Shown here piece after piece: positions 7,816-15,966 of a DNA stretch of 64,000 nt. The first letter of the stretch is position 1, and each line of letters begins with the position of its first letter. The stretch is from Sphingomonas sp. Leaf17 (GTDB lineage: Bacteria > Pseudomonadota > Alphaproteobacteria > Sphingomonadales > Sphingomonadaceae): the NCBI RefSeq assembly GCF_001421505.1, contig NZ_LMKL01000005.1:196471-260470 (forward strand), read 5' to 3'. The notes beneath the pieces were generated by a model that did not search any database, was not told the DNA's origin, and was given only the letters and a program-made list of their open reading frames with translations. The position numbers and the translations under genes were made by a program.

Positions 7816-10041
7816 CTAACGCCGCTTGCCCTGATGGCGGATGTTGGCGGGGCGGCCGCGTTGTTTCAGGATTCGGTCGGTGCGCCGTTTGGACGGTTTG
7901 GCCGGACCCGCCGCGCCCTTGCCGCCGGGGATCTCGAACCGCAGCGCACCCGATACCGGGTTCGCCTCGGCCAGCCGCAGTTGCAGGCGCATGCCCAGCG
8001 TGTATTCCTCGCCGCTGGTTTCGCCGACCAGCTTGCGCGCGGCCTCGTCGAAGCGGAAATATTCGCCGCCAAGATCGCGAACCGGCATCAGCCCGTCGCC
8101 ACCGATCCCGTCGACGGTGGCGAAGAAGCCGAAATTGGTGACGCCGGTGATGCGGACGTCCATCGTCTCGCCGACCTTCTCCGACAGATAGGCCGCGACA
8201 TAGCGGTCGATCGTGTCGCGCTCCGCCTCCATCGCGCGGCGTTCGAGCCGGCTGATCCCCTCGCCGATGGCCTCCATCGCCTGCGACTCGGCCGATGTCA
8301 GCCCGCCCTCCCCCAGATGATACGACGCGACCAGCGAACGGTGGACGAGCAGATCGGCGTAACGGCGGATCGGCGAGGTGAAGTGCGCGTAGGACCCAAG
8401 CGACAGGCCGAAATGGCCGTGATTGGCCGGCGCGTAATAGGCCTGGGTCTGCGCGCGCAGGATCTGCTCCATCACCTGCGGGCGGAAATCGGCATCGCCG
8501 ACCTTGTCGATGATGCGGTTGAAGGTTGCCGGGCGCACCACCTGACCCAGCGCGAAGGGGATGTCGAAGGTTTCGAGATAGTCCTTCAGGCCCAGCAGCT
8601 TCTCGCGCGCCGGGGCCTCGTGGACGCGGTACATGACCGGGGCCTTCTTCGCCTCCAGCGCCTTGGCGGCGGCGACGTTGGCGGCGATCATGTAATCCTC
8701 GATCAGCCGGTGCGCGTCGAGCCGTTCGCGCGGCGCGACCGACATGATCCGGCCGGTTTCGTCGAGCACGACGCGGCGTTCGGGCAGGTCGAGGTCGAGC
8801 GGCTCGCGTTCGTCGCGGGCGGACGCGAGCGCACGCCAGCAGGCCCAGAGCGGGATGAGGGCGGCCAGCACGTCCGCGCGCGGCGCATCGGCCGGCGCGT
8901 CGATCATCGCCTGCGCGTCCTCATACGCGACATTGGCGATCAGCCGCACGACCGCGCGCGTAAAACGCCAGCTTTTCAGCGTGCCCGACCTGCTGACCTG
9001 CATGTGGCAGGCGAGCGCCGCGCGGTCCTCGCCGGCCTTTAGCGAACAGACATCGGCCGACAGGATTTCGGGCAGCATCGGCACGACCTGATCGGGGAAG
9101 TACACGCTGTTACCGCGCCGCCGCGCTTCCTTGTCCAGCGCGGAGCCGGGGCGGACGTAATAGCTGACGTCGGCGATCGCGACGATGGCCTTCCAACCAC
9201 CCTCGTTCGACGGATCGTCATCAGGCGTGGCCCAGACCGCGTCGTCGTGATCGCGGGCATCGGCCGGGTCGATCGCCACGATCGGCAGCGCACGCAGATC
9301 CTCGCGGTCATCGGCCAGATCGAGCGCAGCCATTCGCGGGGCCTCGGCCAGCGCCTCGTCGGAAAAGGCGGTCGGAATTTCCAGCTTGTGGATCGCGATC
9401 ATCGAGAAACTGCGCGGCGCGAACGGGTCGCCCAGCACCTGCACCACGCGGCAGGTCAGCCGCGGCGGACGCCCGCCCTTTTCGGCGGTGACGAGATCGC
9501 CGGGCTTGCCGTCGCCAGCGTCGGCGACCTGATATTCGCGGCGTTCACGCTTGTCGACACTGGTCAGCCAGAGCCGCCCCGCCTCCTCGCGCAGCACGCC
9601 GACCAGCATTTCGGAGGCGGGCGCAAGCGTTTTCAGCGGATGCGCGATCCAGCCATTTCCGGCCTCCTCGGTCCGCGCCAGCACCCGCTGACCGATGCCC
9701 AGATCGCCGCGCTTGCGTTCGCGGACGCGCAGGCGCGGCACCGGCGCGTCGGATTCCCAACGCTCGGGCACCGCCCACACATTGCCGCCGTCATCGACAT
9801 CGGCGATCCGCAGGACCGTGACTTTCGGCAGACCGCCCATCTGGTGAAACGCGCGGCCGGGGGCGCTGTCGATCAGCCCCTCGTCCGCCATGTCCTTCAG
9901 CAACGCCTTCAACAGGATCTTGTCCTGCGCGGTCAAGCCGAACGCCTTGGCGATCTCGCGTTTGCCCGCCGGCACGTCGGACCGGCTGATGAAGTCGAGG
10001 ATCTGCTGGCGGCTGGGAAGCCCGGGGGTCGGTTTGCGCAT
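7816..10041 (-). CDS. rnr: Ribonuclease R
   Basis: A 741-residue 3'-5' exoribonuclease that degrades structured RNA. In order it has an N-terminal winged-helix region (LPSRQQILDFI to about residue 60), cold-shock-type RNA-binding domains (about 70-230), the RNB catalytic domain with the metal-binding cluster IDPADARDHDDAVW (about 257-270) and a C-terminal S1 domain (VGETMDVRITGVTNFGFFAT). It closes with a basic tail. I take the ATG at 10041, giving MRKPTPGLPSR, because family members begin here. The reading frame stays open upstream to another ATG at 10113, which would overlap the glpD start codon. Confidence 0.93.
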   Translation of the reverse strand: MRKPTPGLPSRQQILDFISRSDVPAGKREIAKAFGLTAQDKILLKALLKDMADEGLIDSAPGRAFHQMGGLPKVTVLRIADVDDGGNVWAVPERWESDAPVPRLRVRERKRGDLGIGQRVLARTEEAGNGWIAHPLKTLAPASEMLVGVLREEAGRLWLTSVDKRERREYQVADAGDGKPGDLVTAEKGGRPPRLTCRVVQVLGDPFAPRSFSMIAIHKLEIPTAFSDEALAEAPRMAALDLADDREDLRALPIVAIDPADARDHDDAVWATPDDDPSNEGGWKAIVAIADVSYYVRPGSALDKEARRRGNSVYFPDQVVPMLPEILSADVCSLKAGEDRAALACHMQVSRSGTLKSWRFTRAVVRLIANVAYEDAQAMIDAPADAPRADVLAALIPLWACWRALASARDEREPLDLDLPERRVVLDETGRIMSVAPRERLDAHRLIEDYMIAANVAAAKALEAKKAPVMYRVHEAPAREKLLGLKDYLETFDIPFALGQVVRPATFNRIIDKVGDADFRPQVMEQILRAQTQAYYAPANHGHFGLSLGSYAHFTSPIRRYADLLVHRSLVASYHLGEGGLTSAESQAMEAIGEGISRLERRAMEAERDTIDRYVAAYLSEKVGETMDVRITGVTNFGFFATVDGIGGDGLMPVRDLGGEYFRFDEAARKLVGETSGEEYTLGMRLQLRLAEANPVSGALRFEIPGGKGAAGPAKPSKRRTDRILKQRGRPANIRHQGKRR

Positions 10042-10111
10042 CGACAGCAGATAGGGTTTCGCAAGGCCGTCGTCACCTTGTAAGAGTGCGCGTCTCAGGT
10101 AGAACGGGGCC

Positions 10112-11575
10112 ATGACAACGCTGACATACGACCTGCTGATCGTCGGGGGTGGCATCAACGGTTGCGCCATCGCGCGCGAGGCCGCGCTGAACGGCCTGCG
10201 CGTGCTGCTCGTGGAAAAGGGCGACCTGGCCGGGGCGACGTCGTCGGCGTCGACGAAGCTGATCCACGGCGGCCTGCGCTATCTGGAATATTACGACTTC
10301 AAGCTGGTGGCGGAGGCGCTGCGCGAGCGCGAGCGGCTGGTGAAGGCCGCGCCGCACATCATCCAGCCGATGCGCTTCGTCCTGCCGCACGAACACGCGG
10401 TGCGGCCGTGGTGGATGGTCCGCGCCGGGCTGTATCTGTACGATCTGCTGGGCGGGCGGATGACGTTGAAGCGGTCGCGGGGGCTACGCGCGAACGATAC
10501 CGCCTATGTCGCGCCGCTGAAGGGTGGAGCGAAGGGTTTCGTCTATTCGGATGCGTTCGTCGACGATTCGCGGCTGACGGTGCTGAACGCGGTCGATGCG
10601 GCGGCGAACGGCGCGGAAATCGTGGTCGGCGTGGCGCTGGAAAGTGCGCGGCGCGAAGACAATCTGTGGCGCGCGGTCCTGTCGGATGGGCGGACGGTCG
10701 AAGCGTATGGTCTGGTCAATGCGGCCGGGCCGTGGGTCGCCGAGCTGCTTGGACGGCTTGGGATGAACGCGGCGGCCGGCGTGCGGCTGGTCAAGGGCAG
10801 CCATATCGTCGTGCCGAAACTGTACGACGGCACCCACGCCTATATTCTGCAACAACCCGACCGGCGGATCGTGTTTGCCATCCCCTATGAGGGCGGGACC
10901 GAGATCGGCACGACCGACATCCCCGTGGAGCGCCCCGAGGATGCGGTGATCGACGCAGACGAGATCGCCTATCTGTGCGAGGCGGCGAACCGGCATTTCG
11001 TGACGCAGATCACGCCCTCCGACGTGACGTCGACTTGGTCAGGCGTCCGGCCGCTGTACGACAACGGCGCGAGCGAGGCGCGGGCGGTAACGCGCGATTA
11101 TGTGCTGGAACTGGATGACAGCGGCCCTGCCCTGCTGTCGGTATTCGGCGGCAAGATCACCACCGCGCGACATCTGGCCGAGGAAGCGGTGGCGAAGATC
11201 GCGCCGAAGATCGGCTGGGGGGTCCACCCCCGCACCCGCGCGCGCGTCTTTCCCGGCGGGATGATCGGCAACCTGCCCGACTGGATCGCGAAGGTTCAGG
11301 CGACCTGGCCCTTCCTTGGCGACGAACGCGCTGCGCGGATGGCGCGGGGCTATGGCGCGATGCTGGCCGAAATGCTGGACGGCATTACCGACGTAGCGGG
11401 CATGGGCGCGGACCTTGGCGGCGGGCTGACCGAGGTCGAGGCGCGCTGGATGCACGACCACGAATGGGCGCGGTCGCCTGAGGATGCGTTGATGCGCCGG
11501 TCGAAGATCGGCTTGCGGCTGAGCACGGACGAACGCGTGGCGTTCGATGCGTGGTGGGCGACCACGTTCGGCTGA
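10112..11575 (+). CDS. glpD: Aerobic glycerol-3-phosphate dehydrogenase
   Basis: A 487-residue membrane-associated flavoenzyme that oxidises glycerol-3-phosphate to dihydroxyacetone phosphate and passes electrons to quinone. The FAD-binding dinucleotide motif GGGINGC (12-18) opens the protein and is followed by the GlpD signature ATSSASTKLIHGGLRYLEYY. Further blocks are YVAPLKGG, NAAGPWV and a C-terminal DLGGGLTEVEARWM region. No glpK or glpF is adjacent, so the source may be phospholipid-derived glycerol-3-phosphate. It lies head to head with rnr, with 70 nt between the preferred starts. It ends 4 nt before a convergent esterase gene. Confidence 0.95.
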   Translation: MTTLTYDLLIVGGGINGCAIAREAALNGLRVLLVEKGDLAGATSSASTKLIHGGLRYLEYYDFKLVAEALRERERLVKAAPHIIQPMRFVLPHEHAVRPWWMVRAGLYLYDLLGGRMTLKRSRGLRANDTAYVAPLKGGAKGFVYSDAFVDDSRLTVLNAVDAAANGAEIVVGVALESARREDNLWRAVLSDGRTVEAYGLVNAAGPWVAELLGRLGMNAAAGVRLVKGSHIVVPKLYDGTHAYILQQPDRRIVFAIPYEGGTEIGTTDIPVERPEDAVIDADEIAYLCEAANRHFVTQITPSDVTSTWSGVRPLYDNGASEARAVTRDYVLELDDSGPALLSVFGGKITTARHLAEEAVAKIAPKIGWGVHPRTRARVFPGGMIGNLPDWIAKVQATWPFLGDERAARMARGYGAMLAEMLDGITDVAGMGADLGGGLTEVEARWMHDHEWARSPEDALMRRSKIGLRLSTDERVAFDAWWATTFG

Positions 11576-11579
11576 GGCG

Positions 11580-12563
11580 TTACCCCAACCGCTGCGCTTT
11601 CGCCCAGGCAAGGAACAGGTCGGGCCATGCCGCGACCGGTTTGCCGACGGTGCCGCGCAGACCGAAACCGTGGCCGCCATGCGCGAACAGATGCGTCTCG
11701 ACCGGCACCCCCGCCGCCTTCAACGCCGCGCGGAAGGCGACCGTGTTGCCGACATCGACGGTTCCGTCATCCTCGGCATGGAGCAGGAAGCAGGGTGGCG
11801 TGGTAGCGGTGACGTTCAGCGCGGTGCTATGCGCGCGCTCCTGCGCCGGGGTCCGGTTCGCCCCCAGCAGGCGGGCGCGCGACCCGGTATGGCCGAGCGG
11901 CAGCGTCATCGACTGGACGGCGTAGATCGGCGCGGCGGCGTCGGGCCGCGCGGACTGGCGATCAGCGGCATCGACCGGGGCATAGGTCCGCGCGTCGAAC
12001 CGGGTCGCCAGATCGCCGCAGACGTGGCCGCCGGCGGAAAAGCCCATTGCCGCGATCCGGTCCGCGCGAAGGTCATAGATCCCGGCCCGCGCGCGGATCA
12101 GCCGCATCGCCCGCTGCGCATCGGACAGCGCCACGTCCGGCCCGGCCGCCCATCCGTCGCCCGGCAGGCGATAGAACAGCACGAACACCGTCCAGCCGCG
12201 CGCCGCCAGCCAGCGCGCGATTTCATACCCCTCCTTGTCGATAACGATGCGGACATAGCCGCCGCCGGGCATCACCAGCGCCGCCGATCCGTTGGGCACG
12301 GCGGGGCGGAACACGACCAGGCGCGGGGTCGCGATGCCGCTGACCGAACGGTCGGACAGCGCGGGATTCGTACTGCGCTGGGTGATGGTTTCGACCGGCG
12401 GCACAGGCGGCGCGCCGGGCGCACCGTTCGGCCAGAGGTCGATCGTCTCGACCGGGTCGGGCAGACGGCCGGTCGCGCCCGGCGGACGAGTCTGCGCGGT
12501 GGCACCGCCGGCGACCAGCGCGGTGGCAAGGGTGCCGAGCAGGGCGTGACGGCGGTCGATCAT
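11580..12563 (-). CDS. Exported alpha/beta-hydrolase esterase (acetyl-xylan/pectin acetylesterase-like)
   Basis: A 327-residue secreted esterase. The start MIDRRHALLGTLATALVAGG with a cut near ATAQ is a signal peptide with an Arg pair, possibly Tat-dependent. The hydrolase fold shows an oxyanion motif PGGGY (99-103), nucleophile elbow GFSAGGH with Ser177, an acid in HAEDDGTVDV and the catalytic His in HGGHGFG. Such enzymes remove acetyl or similar groups from plant polysaccharides. Its position just downstream of the TonB receptor gene and near pectin genes supports that role, though the substrate is inferred. ATG at 12563 begins the signal peptide, and the upstream frame extension has none. 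Confidence 0.82.
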   Translation of the reverse strand: MIDRRHALLGTLATALVAGGATAQTRPPGATGRLPDPVETIDLWPNGAPGAPPVPPVETITQRSTNPALSDRSVSGIATPRLVVFRPAVPNGSAALVMPGGGYVRIVIDKEGYEIARWLAARGWTVFVLFYRLPGDGWAAGPDVALSDAQRAMRLIRARAGIYDLRADRIAAMGFSAGGHVCGDLATRFDARTYAPVDAADRQSARPDAAAPIYAVQSMTLPLGHTGSRARLLGANRTPAQERAHSTALNVTATTPPCFLLHAEDDGTVDVGNTVAFRAALKAAGVPVETHLFAHGGHGFGLRGTVGKPVAAWPDLFLAWAKAQRLG

Positions 12564-12593
12564 GGGGCGCGGGCCTTTACAATTGCCAACGAG

Positions 12594-12652
12594 TGGTCCG
12601 TCCTTGCGAGCGTCAGCGAAGCAATGACGGGATGGGGATGACGCGACATCAT
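12594..12652. repeat. Dispersed sphingomonad-type intergenic repeat fragment
   Basis: The spacer between the esterase and the TonB receptor carries CTTGCGAGCGTCAGCGAAGC followed by AATGACGGGATGG. This resembles a short dispersed element common between genes in sphingomonads. I know the type from general experience; a second copy within this window was not found, so the assignment rests on resemblance only. Confidence 0.4.
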
Positions 12653-12662
12653 CCCCCACCCA

Positions 12663-15600
12663 TCACATCTTGAACCGCGCGCCGGCCAGGAACGTGCGGC
12701 CGAAGTGGTTGTATTCATAGTTCCGGTTGGCATCGAGGTCGGTGTAGCGGCTGCGGTAATTGTCCGTCAGGTTGGTCCCCTCCAGCGAAATCTCGAAGCC
12801 CGGCGTGATCTTGTACCGGACCGACGCATCGACGTTCAGCGTGGAATTATACCCCTCGAAGATATTGCCGGTGCCGGAGCTTCCGTCGATATACGGGCTG
12901 CGATAGCTGACCGATCCACGGGCCGAGAACTTCGTGTCCTCGTAATACAGCGTCCCGTTATAGGCGCGCTTCGACAGGCCATATAGGGTTTCGGTCCGCG
13001 TCACGTTGACGAGCGCGCCGCCCGGCACCACCGCCGGGCCGCTCTGCACATAGGTCGCATCCGAATCCACGAAGGTCGCGTTGGCGATCATGCCGAAGTT
13101 CTTCAGGAACCCCGGCAGGAACCGGAACGTGCTCTGCAACGATAGTTCCAGCCCCTTCAGCGATGCGCCGCGGCCGTTGGTGATCGTGCTGATCTGCCAC
13201 CCCTCGGGCCGCTCCACCATCGAGGCTGCGGGCGAGCTTGGCGGGATGACCGATGTCGGCAGGCCGGTCGAGGCGAAGGTGCCGCTGGTCGTGACCGAGA
13301 CGGGGAAGCTTTCGACGGATTTCTTGAAGATCGCCACCGACAGGATCGACTGCGGCGCGAAATACCATTCCGCCGCCAGATCGTACGCCGTCGCGCGGAA
13401 CGGTTCGAGCTGCGGATTGCCGAAGCTGATCCGGTAGTTGAACCCGTCGACCGATCCACCCGGCGTCAGGTTGCCGAGCGTCGGCCGCGTGATGACCTTG
13501 GCGATCGCGCCGCGCAGGATGATCTCGTCGGTCGGGAACAACGCGACGTTCATCGATGGCAACCAGTCGTCATAGGTCCGGTCGATCGTGACGGTCGCGC
13601 CGTTGTTCAGGCCAGTGGAAGTCTGCGCGGTGTGGGCATAGCGCATGCCCGCGTTGGCGGCGTAGCGCAGACCGAGGACGTCGCCTTTCACATCGACCTG
13701 GAAATAGCCGCCGGTCACTTCCTCGCGCACCGCCCGCGTATTGCCGGGGTCGATGACGGGCGTGCGGCCGTACAGATTGGTCAAAGCCGCCGACTTGTCG
13801 ATGTTTGGAATGATCCAGGTCGTGGTCGTGCCGGCCGGCTGGCCGGCATTGCCCAGCGTGAAGCTTTCACCCAGGCCGGTCGCGGGCAGGCCGTACACCG
13901 CGCCGGGCGCGAACACCTGGTTCGATGCCGAGCAGGTGACAGCACCGATAACATTGTCCCGCGCCGGAGCCGCGAGCGTCGGGCAGACGACGGCATCACG
14001 GGTGAAGCCCTCTGTCTGGAAGTCGAACCGGCGGTACATGCCGCCGGCCTTCAGCTGAAAGCCCTCGGCAACGTCCCATTCGGCGCGCAGCTGGCCGGTG
14101 CGGAACTTGTTGATCGTGTTCGACGGGCGGTCGCGGATTTCGGCGAGCTGGAAATTGGCCTCGTCGGTGACGCTGGTGCCGAAGGTCAGCTTCGGCTGGA
14201 ACATGTCGGAATAGTCGTAGGAATAATTACGGGCGGTGCGGTTGTCGAACACGAACGTCGTTTCGACCGGGATGCTGGCGGTCGATTTGGAGAAACCGCC
14301 CATCGCGGTAAAGCGGACCGTGTCGGTGACGTCCTGATCCCAGCTGCCGCCAAGCTGGTAGAATTCGGTCTTCGACTGGCGCAGATAATGTTCGGTGCGG
14401 ACATAGGCGTCGTTCAGCGTGGCCGAAATCATGTTATTGTTGGCGTCATAGGTCGGATTGACGAGGTCGATCGAGCGTTCGTTCGACCGCAGCAGCACCT
14501 CCGCCCATTTTTCCTCGCGGCGTTCCTTGAAGCGCGAATACAGGCCGTCGATCGAGATCTTGGTCGCGTCGCTCGGCGCATATTGCACGCTGCCGGTGAT
14601 GCCCAGCCGCTCGCGGCCGTGGAATACCTCGCCGTAGCGCGGGATGCGCGGGTGGAAGGCGAGTGCTGCCGTGTTGCACGCCGCACTCGGGCGATAGGTG
14701 CCGCCGGCATTGGACGACGGCACCGCGCTGGTGGCGCTGGTATAGAAGCAGGGCGTGCCGTTCACCGAATCGAACCGCGCCTGCGCCCAGCGGACGGTGT
14801 TGTTGCCCAGTTCCAGATTGTCGGTCTTGGTATAGGCCGCCGAAACCGCCACGCCGAACGTGCCGTCGGGCGACTTGTACGACAGCAGCCCGGCAAGCCG
14901 GGGCCGCGTATTTTCGCTCAGGTCGTTGTAGCTGGCCTGCGCCGACCCGACGAGCGTGAAGCCGGTCTTGCCGCCCAGCGGGTTGCCGGTGTTCAGGTCG
15001 ACGACCGCGCCGAGCGACCCTTCGTCGAGTGAGGCCTCGGCGGTCTTGTGGACGACGATCGAGTTGAACAGTTCGGAGGCGAAGACGTTGAAATCGAACG
15101 CGCGGTCGCGGTTCGCGCTGGCCCCGTCGGTCGACGTCGCAACCGTTTCCAGCCCGTTGACGCGGACGCGGGTGAACTGCGCGCCGAGACCGCGGACGGT
15201 AATCGCGCGCCCCTCGCCGCCGTCACGCTGGATCGAGATGCCGGGAATACGCTGCAACGATTCGGCGAGGTTCTGATCCGGGAACTTGGCGATGTCCTCG
15301 GCGACGACCGCGTCGACCGCCGACACCGACTCGCGCTTGACGCTGAGTGCCGCATCGAGCGAGCGGCGGAAGCCTGTGACGACGATCTCGGCGGCCTCGC
15401 CATCGGCGATATCCTGCGGCGCGGATGGCGGGGCCATGGTCGCGGCGGGATCGACCGGCTGGCCGGCGGGGACGACCGCTGTCTGCGCGGGGGCGGGATC
15501 GACCTGCGCCGGCGTGCCGGGCGTCGCCGTATTCGGAATCTGTGCGGCCTGCGCGAAGGCGCTGGCCGGCATCGCCAGCGCCAGGATCAGCGTGCCTGCG

Positions 15601-15668
15601 GAAACGCCCCCGAGCCAGCGCGGCCCAAAAGAGCGCGGATGCCCGTTCGCCATTGCCTGAATGTCCAT
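12663..15668 (-). CDS. TonB-dependent receptor, probable oligogalacturonide/pectin uptake
   Basis: A 1001-residue outer-membrane transporter. A long signal peptide (ALAMPASAFAQ) is followed by a Pro/Ala-rich linker, a TonB-box-like stretch (AEIVVTGFRRSLDAALSVKR), the plug domain (VSAVDAVVAEDIAKFPDQNL, IPGISIQRDGGEGRAITVRG) and a large beta-barrel ending in FLAGARFKM with the usual hydrophobic terminal strand. It belongs to the long sugar-type receptors of sphingomonads and Caulobacter. The ATG at 15668 has GGAGTGGAG upstream. Two copies of the LacI-type operator flank its promoter region, which ties it to the hexuronate regulon and so to pectin fragments. The exact ligand is inferred. Confidence 0.92.
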   Translation of the reverse strand: MDIQAMANGHPRSFGPRWLGGVSAGTLILALAMPASAFAQAAQIPNTATPGTPAQVDPAPAQTAVVPAGQPVDPAATMAPPSAPQDIADGEAAEIVVTGFRRSLDAALSVKRESVSAVDAVVAEDIAKFPDQNLAESLQRIPGISIQRDGGEGRAITVRGLGAQFTRVRVNGLETVATSTDGASANRDRAFDFNVFASELFNSIVVHKTAEASLDEGSLGAVVDLNTGNPLGGKTGFTLVGSAQASYNDLSENTRPRLAGLLSYKSPDGTFGVAVSAAYTKTDNLELGNNTVRWAQARFDSVNGTPCFYTSATSAVPSSNAGGTYRPSAACNTAALAFHPRIPRYGEVFHGRERLGITGSVQYAPSDATKISIDGLYSRFKERREEKWAEVLLRSNERSIDLVNPTYDANNNMISATLNDAYVRTEHYLRQSKTEFYQLGGSWDQDVTDTVRFTAMGGFSKSTASIPVETTFVFDNRTARNYSYDYSDMFQPKLTFGTSVTDEANFQLAEIRDRPSNTINKFRTGQLRAEWDVAEGFQLKAGGMYRRFDFQTEGFTRDAVVCPTLAAPARDNVIGAVTCSASNQVFAPGAVYGLPATGLGESFTLGNAGQPAGTTTTWIIPNIDKSAALTNLYGRTPVIDPGNTRAVREEVTGGYFQVDVKGDVLGLRYAANAGMRYAHTAQTSTGLNNGATVTIDRTYDDWLPSMNVALFPTDEIILRGAIAKVITRPTLGNLTPGGSVDGFNYRISFGNPQLEPFRATAYDLAAEWYFAPQSILSVAIFKKSVESFPVSVTTSGTFASTGLPTSVIPPSSPAASMVERPEGWQISTITNGRGASLKGLELSLQSTFRFLPGFLKNFGMIANATFVDSDATYVQSGPAVVPGGALVNVTRTETLYGLSKRAYNGTLYYEDTKFSARGSVSYRSPYIDGSSGTGNIFEGYNSTLNVDASVRYKITPGFEISLEGTNLTDNYRSRYTDLDANRNYEYNHFGRTFLAGARFKM

Positions 15669-15699
15669 ATGCTCCACTCCCCGTTCCGGCCGAAGCCGA

Positions 15700-15713
15700 T
15701 GACACCGGTAGCG
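15700..15713 (+). promoter_or_regulatory. LacI-type operator copy 1 (TonB receptor leader)
   Basis: TGACACCGGTAGCG, 32 nt before the receptor ATG. It shares the first ten bases with the four other copies but departs at the 3' side, so it is the weakest match. It lies far enough downstream of the candidate promoter to act as a roadblock or as an auxiliary looping site with copy 2, about 170 nt away. Confidence 0.65.
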
Positions 15714-15873
15714 CGCAGCGATCGTCGATCGCGCGGCCACCACCTGATCTCAAATGGGGGAGTTCAGCCCGTCCGCAGTGACGCCACGGTGACGCCATCA
15801 CGACGGGGGCAGATCGTCCTCTCCCGAACGGCCGGCTTTTGCTGGTCCGTTCCCCGCTTCCCTGTTCGCCTTA

Positions 15874-15887
15874 GGTAACCGGTGTCA
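15874..15887 (-). promoter_or_regulatory. LacI-type operator copy 2 (TonB receptor promoter)
   Basis: GGTAACCGGTGTCA on the plus strand, that is TGACACCGGTTACC read toward the receptor gene. It is identical to copies 3 and 4 over 14 bp and lies directly downstream of the candidate -10 box at 15890-15895. Binding there would block initiation. Confidence 0.82.
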
Positions 15888-15889
15888 CA

Positions 15890-15918
15890 ACAATGTCGAA
15901 CGAGTCGGGCCGTGTCAA
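15890..15918 (-). promoter_or_regulatory. Candidate sigma-70 promoter of the TonB receptor gene
   Basis: On the minus strand, TTGACA (15913-15918) and CATTGT (15890-15895) are separated by 17 bp. The -35 is a perfect consensus and the -10 is weak. The predicted start point falls within operator copy 2. The rest of the 298-nt spacer (about 15714-15870) shows nothing else I can name. Confidence 0.45.
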
Positions 15919-15966
15919 CACACCCCCTCGACATTGATCGACGTTGAGACCGAAGCGGGTCGGCGG

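Noticed and set aside
13632..15032. 466-codon plus-strand frame opposite the TonB receptor gene
   Set aside because: The receptor has a complete signal, plug and barrel. The opposite frame has no ribosome site or recognisable motif.
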